Shown: positions 6,308-13,718, counted from the first letter of the stretch. The stretch: 14,728 nucleotides of DNA from Spirochaetales bacterium (GCA_021767325.1 JAASTM010000010.1:1-14728), one strand, 5' to 3'. Program-made: numbers and translations. Notes: a model not told the origin generated them from the letters alone.

Positions 6308-7840
6308 ATGCAACAGTCAGCACTTTTTTTGGATAGAGATGGTACTATTATCGAGGATGTCGGCCATCTCGCAGATATAGATAAGATTCGTTTCATCCCC
6401 GGAGTGTTTGAAACACTGCGGAAACTGCAAAGGCGATACTCGCTGTTCGTAGTGAGTAATCAGAGCGGCATTGCGCAGGGAATCCTCACCCCCGAGGAAG
6501 TCGAAGCGGTTAACCAACACATCGATTCCGTCCTGCAGGCCGAAGGCATCAAAATTGTAAAATGGTATGTCTGTCCGCACAGCCGCGCGGATAACTGCAG
6601 CTGCATGAAACCGCAGCCTGGTTTTCTGCAGCAGGCCGCCAAGGAGTTCGGGACAGATCTGACCAGTTCTTTCGTTATCGGGGATCATCCGCACGATCCC
6701 GCCACTGCCGATGCAGTGGGAGCATTCGGCTTGTATGTCCTGACCGGTCACGGCATGCAGCATCTGCCCGAACTGCCCTACGAACGGCTTGTGTTCCATA
6801 ACCTTCCGGCCGCTGGAGAGTGGATCATGAAGCATCCGCAGGCCCGGGCCGATCTCGACCGGGAGGTGAAACTGGCTGCGGCAGCCCTGCAGGCCGGCAC
6901 ACTTGCCGTTTTTCCCACCGAAACCGTCTACGGCCTTGGAGCCGATGCCCTCAATCCGGACGCGGTTGCTTCGATTTTCGAGGCAAAGCAGCGCCCTCTG
7001 CACGATCCCCTGATTGTGCATGTTGCAGACACGGAACAGGTGGAGTCTTTAGTCGAACATATCCCGGAAAAAGCCCTCCGACTGATGCAGCACTTCTGGC
7101 CCGGCCCGCTCACCCTGGTCTTTCCGAAGAGCAACCGGGTACCGGACATCGTCACGGCCGGCAACAGTACTGTTGCCGTTCGAATGCCGGCCAATCCGCT
7201 GGCTCTGCAGCTCATTCGTACGGCCGGTGTACCGGTGGCCGCCCCCAGCGCAAATCTGTTCGGCAGAACCAGTCCGACTACCGCCGGCCATGTGCATAAC
7301 CAGCTGGCCGGAAGTTACAGCGCACTGATCGACGGAGGGACGTGCCGGGTTGGAGTGGAATCGACGGTACTTTCACTTACCGGTGAGACTCCAATGGTTT
7401 TACGGGCCGGCGGGCTGGCTCAGGAGGAGATCGAGGAACTGATCGGTCCAGTGATCCGCCGTGCCGAGAACCCCGCTCAATATGACGGCCCCGGCATGCT
7501 TCCGGATCACTACGCACCTACCACCCCGTTACGGCTGGTCGAGGATATTTCCGTGTATATGGATTCTCCGGAAATCGGAAAACTCTGTTTCCAGCGCTGC
7601 TGCACACCTGCACATGGGGCAGCCGGGGCACGCATGACGACCGAGAACAGCACAGGAGCCGGTAAAATCAGGGTGCTGAGCCCGCGGGGAAATCTGCATG
7701 AAGCAGCTATCAATTTGTATCACGCCATACAGGAGCTGGATGCTCTGGGGCTGGAGATGATTGTAGCGGAAACCGCCCCCGACCGCGGCCTCGGCCGGGC
7801 TATCAACGACCGCCTGCAGAAAGCAGCCAGGAAACAGTAG
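6308..7840 (+). CDS. Fusion: GmhB-type HAD phosphatase + Sua5/YrdC threonylcarbamoyl-AMP synthase
   Basis: 510 residues in one open frame. Residues 1-175 are a HAD-IIIA phosphatase of the GmhB/histidinol-phosphatase type: nucleophile D9 and D11 in FLDRDGT, VVSNQSG (48-54), a zinc-type cluster C89-x-H91 and C97-x-C99, K101 (KPQPG), and acidic motif GDHPHD (125-130). Residues 185-385 are a full Sua5/YrdC domain: FPTETVYGLGADA (202-214), AKQRPLHDPLIVHV, PGPLTLVF, APSANLFGRTSPT, GVESTVLSL. Residues about 394-510 start with GPGMLPDHYAPTTP and form the C-terminal SUA5 domain. The second part makes threonylcarbamoyl-AMP from Thr, bicarbonate and ATP for tRNA t6A37. The first would hydrolyse a sugar or small phosphomonoester. 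Why the two are fused is unclear. Start choice: DRDGT must sit near the N-terminus and ATG 6308 is the only good option. Confidence 0.9.
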   Translation: MQQSALFLDRDGTIIEDVGHLADIDKIRFIPGVFETLRKLQRRYSLFVVSNQSGIAQGILTPEEVEAVNQHIDSVLQAEGIKIVKWYVCPHSRADNCSCMKPQPGFLQQAAKEFGTDLTSSFVIGDHPHDPATADAVGAFGLYVLTGHGMQHLPELPYERLVFHNLPAAGEWIMKHPQARADLDREVKLAAAALQAGTLAVFPTETVYGLGADALNPDAVASIFEAKQRPLHDPLIVHVADTEQVESLVEHIPEKALRLMQHFWPGPLTLVFPKSNRVPDIVTAGNSTVAVRMPANPLALQLIRTAGVPVAAPSANLFGRTSPTTAGHVHNQLAGSYSALIDGGTCRVGVESTVLSLTGETPMVLRAGGLAQEEIEELIGPVIRRAENPAQYDGPGMLPDHYAPTTPLRLVEDISVYMDSPEIGKLCFQRCCTPAHGAAGARMTTENSTGAGKIRVLSPRGNLHEAAINLYHAIQELDALGLEMIVAETAPDRGLGRAINDRLQKAARKQ

Positions 7841-7841
7841 A

Positions 7842-7862
7842 TAATGTCACAAACCCTGTGAG
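7842..7862 (+). repeat. Left terminal inverted repeat of the insertion sequence
   Basis: Begins TAATGTCACAAA and ends CCTGTGAG. It pairs with 9103-9123. The left MITE ends at 4997 and 10727 follow the same pattern. Confidence 0.75.
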
Positions 7863-7903
7863 ACAAAAACACCACATGCCCACAGCGAGAATTGTTCTCT
7901 ACC

Positions 7904-9034
7904 TCACATCCACACGTACTTCGGAAAGTACCCCCCATCGAACCTGTCCAGGTTCCCTATCGAGCGTGACCACACGAGCATCTGCGACCGGTTCAGATCT
8001 ACATGGGTGAAGAACTTGCGCATCGTAAAGATCTCCTCCAGCCCCTGCCGCATCCACTCCCGCGGCACTCCGGCCATCTCGGCATGGGTAAAGCGCTTCA
8101 GCTCCTTATCCGCCACCCGGTAGGGCTTGAAGAAGTTGTGATACAGCTGGTACACGGCAATCCGCTCGAGGGCATTGTTCACATTGCGTGAGAAGCGCAC
8201 CGTCTCGCGCACATGATCGGCATTATCCTTGCGCAGCTCCCGGTCATAGTAGTTCACCGCAAAGAGCGGATTGTGTATGGTGCGCTTGAGCTCGGAGGAG
8301 ATAGTAAAGTGATGAAACAGCCCGCCCTCGCTCAGCTTCCGCAATACCTGCGAGCCCGCGAGTACCTGGGCATATTCCTTTTTCTTGTCGCTGTAGAGAC
8401 AGGTCACCTCGCCCTTACGCCGCTGTGCGTACTCCTCGACCATCCTCGCTATTTCACCGAAGGACTGAGAAATAGAGCGACGCGTGCGGATATTCTCCCT
8501 CTCCCGCCGCTCCCGCTCGGCCTTCTGGAAGTCGGTCATACGCCCCTTACGCTTCAGATGAGAGAGATCGTAGGTGAAGAGGAACTGCGAGTTCTTTCCG
8601 ACCAGCAGGTGGATGTTGTTCGGCTGATACTGATCGGCGACAAAGCTTTCGAAGCCGTCGGTGACCAGGTCTTCGCCGGGAGTAAAGCCGGAGAGCAGCT
8701 CGGCCTGCAGGGCCATCCCCTGGCGGGCGAGCCTGCCGAGCCGGTTTGTAATGGACTGGGCATTCACGCCCATGATGCGGGCGGTGGCCCGCAGCCCGCC
8801 GCAGTTGGTGATGTGTTCGAAGATCCGCTGGTAGGAGAGCTTCTTCTTCACATAGTAATCGAGGCGAAAGGTCTGTTCGCTGAAGGTTTTGCCGCAGGTC
8901 AGGCATTTGAAGCGGACTACGATGCCGAAGGCCTTGGTCTCGTAGCGGCCGGCGATGTGGTACCAGCGTTTGTTGAACGGCAGGGCTGTGTGATTACTGC
9001 AATCTGAATTGGGACAAAATGGTGGTATGAGCAT
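7904..9034 (-). CDS. Transposase, zinc finger + HTH + DDE-type catalytic domain (IS1-like)
   Basis: 376 residues from ATG 9032-9034, which has a strong Shine-Dalgarno (GAGGGGG, about 7 bases upstream); a longer frame from TTG 9100 is less likely. The N-terminus holds a four-cysteine finger (C7, C12, C44, C47). It is followed by an HTH at about 80-103 (LRATARIMGVNAQSITNRLG). Candidate catalytic acids are D126 (LVTDGFESF), D216 (CLYSDKKKEY) and an acidic residue in the region 264-277 (YDRELRK through RETVRFSRN). The RETVRFSRN segment resembles the C-terminal signature of IS1 InsB, and the finger plus HTH corresponds to InsA. Here both halves are one ORF without a frameshift. A basic, highly charged insert (about 160-190) separates the acids. 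I am sure it is a transposase, but not of the family. Confidence 0.85.
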   Translation of the reverse strand: MLIPPFCPNSDCSNHTALPFNKRWYHIAGRYETKAFGIVVRFKCLTCGKTFSEQTFRLDYYVKKKLSYQRIFEHITNCGGLRATARIMGVNAQSITNRLGRLARQGMALQAELLSGFTPGEDLVTDGFESFVADQYQPNNIHLLVGKNSQFLFTYDLSHLKRKGRMTDFQKAERERRERENIRTRRSISQSFGEIARMVEEYAQRRKGEVTCLYSDKKKEYAQVLAGSQVLRKLSEGGLFHHFTISSELKRTIHNPLFAVNYYDRELRKDNADHVRETVRFSRNVNNALERIAVYQLYHNFFKPYRVADKELKRFTHAEMAGVPREWMRQGLEEIFTMRKFFTHVDLNRSQMLVWSRSIGNLDRFDGGYFPKYVWM

Positions 9035-9102
9035 ATAAAATCCCCCTCTAAAAAAGTGCTTACACTCTAATAGAGGGGCGTAGGTGCTGATTTGCTTCAA
9101 TT

Positions 9103-9123
9103 CTCACAAGATTTTTTACACTA
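9103..9123 (-). repeat. Right terminal inverted repeat of the insertion sequence
   Basis: Reads CTCACAAG then a T-run then ACACTA. The same arrangement (ACAAG, T-rich, ACACTA) forms the right ends of both MITE-like elements (5092-5112, 10821-10841). Confidence 0.75.
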
Positions 9124-9148
9124 CTATTGTCATTTCTACGGACAATAG
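9124..9148. promoter_or_regulatory. Inverted repeat over the -35 of the NifA-like gene, possible operator
   Basis: CTATTGTC (9124-9131) and GACAATAG (9141-9148) are exact 8-base arms with a 9-base spacer. They begin right after the insertion-sequence end and cover the -35 hexamer, a position fitting repression or autoregulation. The core reads TGT-N11-ACA, one base longer than the classic NifA upstream site TGT-N10-ACA. Confidence 0.45.
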
Positions 9149-9155
9149 CTACTAT
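9127..9155 (+). promoter_or_regulatory. Candidate sigma-70 promoter of the NifA-like gene
   Basis: TTGTCA (9127-9132), a 17-base spacer, then TACTAT (9150-9155), each one mismatch from consensus. Transcription would start near 9162, upstream of the ATG codons at 9168 and 9183. It lies wholly outside the insertion sequence. Confidence 0.55.
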
Positions 9156-9182
9156 CCACTAGTATATATGCCACAGAGCGGA

Positions 9183-10718
9183 ATGCATTACAGACGAAAG
9201 CTCAAGGAACTCACCCTTCTGTTTGAAATTAGTCAGACGCTCGACCGTAGTCTGGATCTCGACCAGGTGATATTACCAGTGCTCAGACAGCTGAAAGAGC
9301 ATATGGGACTGTCACACGGTACGGTGACATTGCTGAATAGACAAACCGGGCTGATCACGGTAGAAGCTGCTTACGGCATCCAACGCGATTCTCAGAAACA
9401 GGTAGTCTACCGCCCAGGAGAAGGGGTAACCGGTAAAGTAGTGCAGTCCGGTCAGCCGATGATAATCCCTAATATTAATGAAGAGGATGAGTTTCTCGAC
9501 AAAACCGGTGTCCATCGGGAAAGCGATGGACAGGACGTAGCGTTTATTTGCGTTCCAGTCATGACTAATAAGGACATTCTCGGAGCACTCAGTGCAGACC
9601 GCACCGACGGCAGCCCGCAAAGCCTGGAAGATGATGTCAGATTACTGTCGATCGTGGCCTCGATGATTGCCCAAGCTGTAAAACTACGCCGGAGTGTACA
9701 GGAAGAGCGTGAGCGGCTGATGGATGAGAACCGCCGTCTCAAAGACCAGTTAGAAGAAAAATTCAGACCTAAAAATATAATCGGGAACAGTACTGCCATG
9801 AAAGAGGTGTTCAACCTAATGGCCCAGGTCTCCGGCAGCGAAGCCTCGGTGTTGATCCGCGGAGAAAGCGGCACCGGAAAAGAGCTGATTGCCCAGGCCA
9901 TTCACTACAACAGCCCGAGGTCGGAGGGTCCCTTTGTCAAAGTGAACTGTTCGGCCCTGCCGGAAACGGTAATCGAAAGCGAGTTGTTCGGCCATGAGAA
10001 AGGGGCATTTACCGGCGCAGTGCAGACTCGGAAAGGACGCTTTGAACTGGCAGATGGCGGCACGATTTTTCTTGATGAAATCGGAGACCTGCCCTTGTCG
10101 ATACAGGTAAAGCTGCTGCGAGTGCTTCAGGAACGCGAGTTTGAACGGGTCGGAGGGAACCGCACTCAACGCGTCAATGTGCGGGTTATAACAGCAACCC
10201 ACCGAAATCTGGAGGAGATGATTCAAAGAAGCGAGTTTCGCGAAGATCTTTACTATCGTTTGAACGTTTTTCCCATTCACATTCCGCCGCTCAGGGAAAG
10301 GAAAAGCGATATTACCCTTCTTGCGGATTATTTTGCCGAAAAGTACAGTACCAAAAACAACAAAGAGATAAGAAGAATTTCTACACCAGCTATCGAATTG
10401 CTTTCCTCTTACCACTGGCCGGGAAATGTTCGTGAACTGGAAAACTGTATAGAGCGAGCGGTACTGCTCAGCACTGACGGTGTAATCCATGGGCACCTGA
10501 TGCCGCCGACACTGCAGTCGGCCGAATCCACCAACACCCTGCTGCATGGAACTCTGGAAGAAGAAGTGGAAAGGTTCGAAAAAGAGATTATTCTAGATGC
10601 ACTGAAATCGAGCAAAGGCAACGCCGCCCGAGCTGCCCGTATACTGGGACTCACCGAACGTAAAATCGGGCTCCGAATTTCGAAATATGGCATTGATTCC
10701 CGCCGCTTTCGCTCTTAA
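9183..10718 (+). CDS. NifA-family sigma-54-dependent transcriptional activator (GAF-AAA+-Fis HTH)
   Basis: 511 residues from ATG 9183, chosen for a weak AGAGCGG ribosome site; ATG 9168 adds 5 residues and is possible. The GAF domain (about 8-168) closely follows the NifA N-terminal pattern: LFEISQTLDRSLDL, GTVTLLNRQTG, YRPGEGVTGKVVQSG, FICVPV, IGALSADR-like LGALSADR. The AAA+ domain has Walker A GESGTGKE (227-234), the sigma-54 loop GAFTGA (274-279), Walker B TIFLDEIGD (294-302) and R-finger region FREDLYYRLN. A Fis-type HTH is at about 477-503 (GNAARAARILGLTERKIG). The interdomain cysteine motif of oxygen-sensitive NifA is absent. NifA proteins activate nitrogen-fixation or nitrogen-response promoters, but here no nif gene is in view and the next gene is glycogen phosphorylase. 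A GTG start at 9084 would lie inside the insertion sequence and is rejected. Confidence 0.92.
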   Translation: MHYRRKLKELTLLFEISQTLDRSLDLDQVILPVLRQLKEHMGLSHGTVTLLNRQTGLITVEAAYGIQRDSQKQVVYRPGEGVTGKVVQSGQPMIIPNINEEDEFLDKTGVHRESDGQDVAFICVPVMTNKDILGALSADRTDGSPQSLEDDVRLLSIVASMIAQAVKLRRSVQEERERLMDENRRLKDQLEEKFRPKNIIGNSTAMKEVFNLMAQVSGSEASVLIRGESGTGKELIAQAIHYNSPRSEGPFVKVNCSALPETVIESELFGHEKGAFTGAVQTRKGRFELADGGTIFLDEIGDLPLSIQVKLLRVLQEREFERVGGNRTQRVNVRVITATHRNLEEMIQRSEFREDLYYRLNVFPIHIPPLRERKSDITLLADYFAEKYSTKNNKEIRRISTPAIELLSSYHWPGNVRELENCIERAVLLSTDGVIHGHLMPPTLQSAESTNTLLHGTLEEEVERFEKEIILDALKSSKGNAARAARILGLTERKIGLRISKYGIDSRRFRS

Positions 10719-10726
10719 AATTTTAT

Positions 10727-10841
10727 TAATGTTAAAAAACTTGTGGTGATGAGGAAAAAAACACTACATATGGACATTCCGGCAGCAACTACCACTATAT
10801 GTAGTGTGCCTCAAAATCAAACCACAAGTTTTCGAACACTA
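10727..10841. mobile_element. 115-bp MITE-like element with IS-matching terminal inverted repeats (copy 2)
   Basis: The 21-base ends 10727-10747 and 10821-10841 match at 18/21, including an exact 12-base arm AAAACTTGTGGT / ACCACAAGTTTT. An inner exact 11-base inverted repeat ACACTACATAT / ATATGTAGTGT lies symmetrically 34-44 bases from each end (10761-10771, 10797-10807). Compared with copy 1 at 4997-5112, both ends match 18/21, and the 12-mer CACTATATGTAG is identical and 48 bases from the right end in both. The element begins 8 bases after the stop of the NifA-like gene and its right end directly touches the AGGAG ribosome site of glycogen phosphorylase. It has no coding capacity. Any promoter of the phosphorylase gene must lie in it or further upstream. 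Confidence 0.82.
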
Positions 10842-10851
10842 AGGAGACTCC

Positions 10852-13428
10852 ATGAGTAATAGAAAGAAGGAACAAGCTGATAAGGGCATCCCCACTCCAC
10901 CGGAGGGAGCACAGGGCATTCACAGCAGCCGATACGGGAAGGACGAAGCATCGGTGAGCTGGGGTTTTGCCGAACATCTCAAATATACACTGGGAGCGGA
11001 CCGGTACAATGCAACCTCTCGCGACCAGTTCATGGCGCTGGCATATGCTATCCGTGACCGGGTCATGCATCAGTGGCTGAAAACCAAACAAACCCACTAC
11101 GAGAAGGATGTGAAAAGAGCCTACTACCTGTCCATGGAGTTTTTGATGGGCCGAGCTATGGGCAACAACATTATCAACATGGAATTAAAGGGTGAAGTGC
11201 GCCAGGCCCTGGAGGAACTCGGATATTCTTATGAGGAACTGGCCGAACAAGAGGTCGACGCTGGACTCGGGAACGGAGGACTCGGCCGGCTGGCAGCCTG
11301 TTTCCTCGACTCGATGGCAACCATGGATCTGCCGGCCTATGGATACGGGTTGCGTTATGACTATGGTATCTTCAGGCAGCAGATAGACAATGGATATCAG
11401 ATCGAACAGCCAGATGACTGGCTGCGCTGGGAGAATCCCTGGGAGATAGAGCGGCCGGAACACTCGGTAGAGGTTTACTTCGGCGGGCGGGTAGAACCGA
11501 TGCTCGAACACGGCAAACGGGTGTTCCGCTGGGTTGATGCTCAATCGGTAATCGGCATCCCCTACGACATGCCGATAGTCGGGTACGGCGGTGGAACGGT
11601 AAACACCCTGCGTCTATGGTCGGCCCGGGCGGCTGAAGAGTTCGATTTCGAGGATTTCAACGCCGGAGATTACGTGGAGGCGGTCAGCGCAAAGGTGATG
11701 GCAGAGAATCTGACCAAAGTGTTGTATCCGAACGACAAACTATATCTCGGAAAAGAACTTCGGTTGAAGCAGCAGTACTTCTTTGTTTCATGTTCGCTAC
11801 AGGATATTCTGCGCCGCTTCAAACGCGGCTCCCACCGATGGGAGGAGTTTCCGAAATATGCGGCTATTCAGCTGAATGACACTCATCCTTCCCTGGCTGT
11901 ACCCGAGCTGATGCGGCTGCTCATTGATGAAGAGGGGCAGCGCTGGAACCAGGCCTGGAACATCACCACCCGAACCCTGGGCTACACGAACCATACCCTC
12001 ATGCCGGAGGCTCTGGAGAAGTGGCCGGTCCCTATGCTCGATCATCTGCTACCGCGTCACTTACAGATAATTTATGAAATCAATCACCGCTTTCTACAGA
12101 AGGCGATTACCGTATTTCCGCAGAATATGGAAAAAATCCGTCAGGTCAGTCTGGTCGAGGAATCGACCCCCAAGCAGATTCGCATGGCTTATCTGTCGAT
12201 CGTCGGATCACACTCGACCAATGGAGTCGCCGAACTGCACACAAAACTGCTGAAACAGCGGCTGGTACCTGAGCTGGCTGCTATTTTTCCCGAACGCTTC
12301 AACAGTAAAACCAACGGTATCACGCAGAGGCGCTTCCTGTTGCACGCGAACCCGCCGCTGGCTGAACTGATTAGCAGCGCAATCGGGGACGGGTGGATCA
12401 CCGATTTCTCCAAAATTGCCGACCTGAAGAAGCACATCGATGACCCGGGCTTTCGCGAGGCGTTCGGAAAGGTTAAACGCGAAGCAAAAGCTAAACTTGC
12501 CGATCACATTCACAAAGAGCACGGCTGGATTATCGACCCGGACAGTTTCTTCGATGTGCAGGTAAAACGGATTCATGAATACAAGCGACAGCTGTTGAAC
12601 GCCCTGCACATCGTGATCCTTTATAACCGTATGCGCCGGGGCAATCCGGACGATTTTGCTCCTCGTACATATTTGTTTGCGGGAAAGGCGGCGCCGGGCT
12701 ACACCATGGCAAAGCTCATTATCAAGTTCATCAATAATGTCGCATCGGTAATCAATTACGATGCAAATTTGAAGGGCCGGCTCAAGGTACATTTTCTGCC
12801 GAACTACAGTGTTTCACTGGCCGAAAGAATCATTCCGGCTACAGACCTTTCCGAGCAGATTTCAACCGCCGGAACGGAAGCATCCGGAACCGGTAATATG
12901 AAATTTATGTGCAACGGAGCTCTGACAATTGGTACGATGGATGGGGCGAATATCGAAATCGTCGAAGAAGCCGGCCGTGAAAACGCCTTCATCTTCGGAC
13001 TTTCCTCGGATGAAGTTGCAGAACTGGCTCCGAACTACAACCCCCTCACCTACTACGCGGATAATCAGGAAATCAAGGATGCTGTCGATCTGATTTTTTC
13101 CGGACAGTTCAACTTCTCGGAACCGGGGATATTCGAACCGCTTCGGCAGGCACTGTTCGAGCAGGGGGATCAGTACATGCATCTGGCGGATCTGCAGTCC
13201 TATTGCGACGCACAGGATGCGGCTACCTCGCTGTATCGCGATAAGCGGGATGAGTGGTACCGGAAAGCCCTCATTAATATTGCATCTTCCGGGAAGTTCT
13301 CTTCCGACCGGACGATTGCCCAATACGCACAAGAGATCTGGGATCTGCAGCCATGCAATGTGGACAAGGATATCGATCCCTGTGACACCCTGGAGAATGC
13401 CAAGCAATTCGAAAACGGAAGAAGTTGA
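10852..13428 (+). CDS. glgP: Glycogen/maltodextrin phosphorylase
   Basis: 858 residues, slightly longer than E. coli GlgP because of a polar N-terminal extension of about 35 residues. It cleaves alpha-1,4-glucan with phosphate to release glucose-1-phosphate, using pyridoxal phosphate, in the cytoplasm. Family hallmarks are present in order: YYLSMEFLMGRAMGNN, GLGNGGLGRLAACFLDS, YGLRYDYGIFRQ, DDWLRWENPWE, QLNDTHPSLAVPELMRLL, NHTLMPEALEKWP, IVGSHSTNGVAELH, NGITQRRFL, KRIHEYKRQLLN, and the PLP site EASGTGNMKFMCNGALTIG with the Schiff-base lysine at K684, followed by GTMDGANIEI. All look intact, so it should be active. AGGAG sits 6 bases before the ATG, directly against a MITE-like element. The preceding NifA-like gene is a possible but unproven regulator. 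The stop overlaps a TTG start of a truncated acetyltransferase (TTGA). Confidence 0.97.
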   Translation: MSNRKKEQADKGIPTPPEGAQGIHSSRYGKDEASVSWGFAEHLKYTLGADRYNATSRDQFMALAYAIRDRVMHQWLKTKQTHYEKDVKRAYYLSMEFLMGRAMGNNIINMELKGEVRQALEELGYSYEELAEQEVDAGLGNGGLGRLAACFLDSMATMDLPAYGYGLRYDYGIFRQQIDNGYQIEQPDDWLRWENPWEIERPEHSVEVYFGGRVEPMLEHGKRVFRWVDAQSVIGIPYDMPIVGYGGGTVNTLRLWSARAAEEFDFEDFNAGDYVEAVSAKVMAENLTKVLYPNDKLYLGKELRLKQQYFFVSCSLQDILRRFKRGSHRWEEFPKYAAIQLNDTHPSLAVPELMRLLIDEEGQRWNQAWNITTRTLGYTNHTLMPEALEKWPVPMLDHLLPRHLQIIYEINHRFLQKAITVFPQNMEKIRQVSLVEESTPKQIRMAYLSIVGSHSTNGVAELHTKLLKQRLVPELAAIFPERFNSKTNGITQRRFLLHANPPLAELISSAIGDGWITDFSKIADLKKHIDDPGFREAFGKVKREAKAKLADHIHKEHGWIIDPDSFFDVQVKRIHEYKRQLLNALHIVILYNRMRRGNPDDFAPRTYLFAGKAAPGYTMAKLIIKFINNVASVINYDANLKGRLKVHFLPNYSVSLAERIIPATDLSEQISTAGTEASGTGNMKFMCNGALTIGTMDGANIEIVEEAGRENAFIFGLSSDEVAELAPNYNPLTYYADNQEIKDAVDLIFSGQFNFSEPGIFEPLRQALFEQGDQYMHLADLQSYCDAQDAATSLYRDKRDEWYRKALINIASSGKFSSDRTIAQYAQEIWDLQPCNVDKDIDPCDTLENAKQFENGRS

Positions 13429-13718
13429 GTGGCTTTACAGGGGAAGGATTCGTATTAAGACAGGCAAACAGTGCGGCTGATCTGGCGCAAGCTCGTGCGA
13501 TTCGCAAGGCTGTGTTTGTCAGAGAGCAGGGTATTCCAGAAGAAATTGAATATGATGAAAACGATACCCTCGACGGTTCAATACCCGGCGCACTTTCGAG
13601 TGTTGCATTCGAGTGTCGCCGGGCATCCTGTTATTACAATGGAAAATCGCTTTCGAAAATTCGTTTTAGAAAGAGAACTGTTGTAGAAACGGCACTACAT
13701 ACGGGTCAAGAGTCGTAA
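13425..13718 (+). pseudogene. Truncated GNAT-family acetyltransferase (N-terminal remnant)
   Basis: An open frame of 97 codons starts at TTG 13425, overlapping the glgP stop as TTGA. Residues 9-50 (FVLRQANSAADLAQ, then AIRKAVFVREQGIPEEIEYD) match the start of GNAT acetyltransferases of the ElaA/YjcF type, where VFVxEQGVPxExExD is characteristic. After about residue 52 the expected beta-strands and the acetyl-CoA loop R/Q-x-x-G-x-G/A are missing. The remainder is unlike a GNAT domain and runs 53 bases into the 3' end of the convergent DUF554 gene. In another frame, 13590-13686 reads AGHPVITMENRFRKFVLERE, which looks faintly like another protein fragment. The gene therefore seems cut by a deletion or rearrangement near 13575, and a functional enzyme is unlikely. 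Confidence 0.6.

Larger units (their letters stand above)
7842..9123 (-). mobile_element. Insertion sequence, ~1.28 kb, single transposase gene, IS1-like, family unassigned
   Basis: The ends are 21-base inverted repeats at 7842-7862 and 9103-9123 (16/21 matches by my alignment; both end in the exact inner core TGTGAGA). The pattern is TARTGT, then an A-rich stretch, then CYTGTGAG. The left end starts 1 base after the stop of the HAD-Sua5 gene, and the right end lies just before the promoter of the NifA-like gene, so neither neighbour is broken. TA is found at each boundary, but I see no longer target duplication. The transposase is complete with a good ribosome site, so the element could be active. 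It shares end sequence with the two short elements at 4997-5112 and 10727-10841. Confidence 0.82.

Noticed and set aside
9035..9100. Longer transposase from TTG 9100
   Set aside because: ATG 9034 has a strong ribosome-binding site, and the cysteine finger begins right after it.
7830..9135. Target-site duplication of 8-9 bp as for IS1
   Set aside because: The bases flanking 7842 and 9123 do not match each other over 8-9 positions; only TA is shared at the boundaries.
9084..9182. Longer N-terminus of the NifA-like protein from GTG 9084
   Set aside because: It would begin inside the insertion sequence and upstream of the best promoter; the extra residues do not resemble NifA, and the recognisable family sequence starts after ATG 9183.
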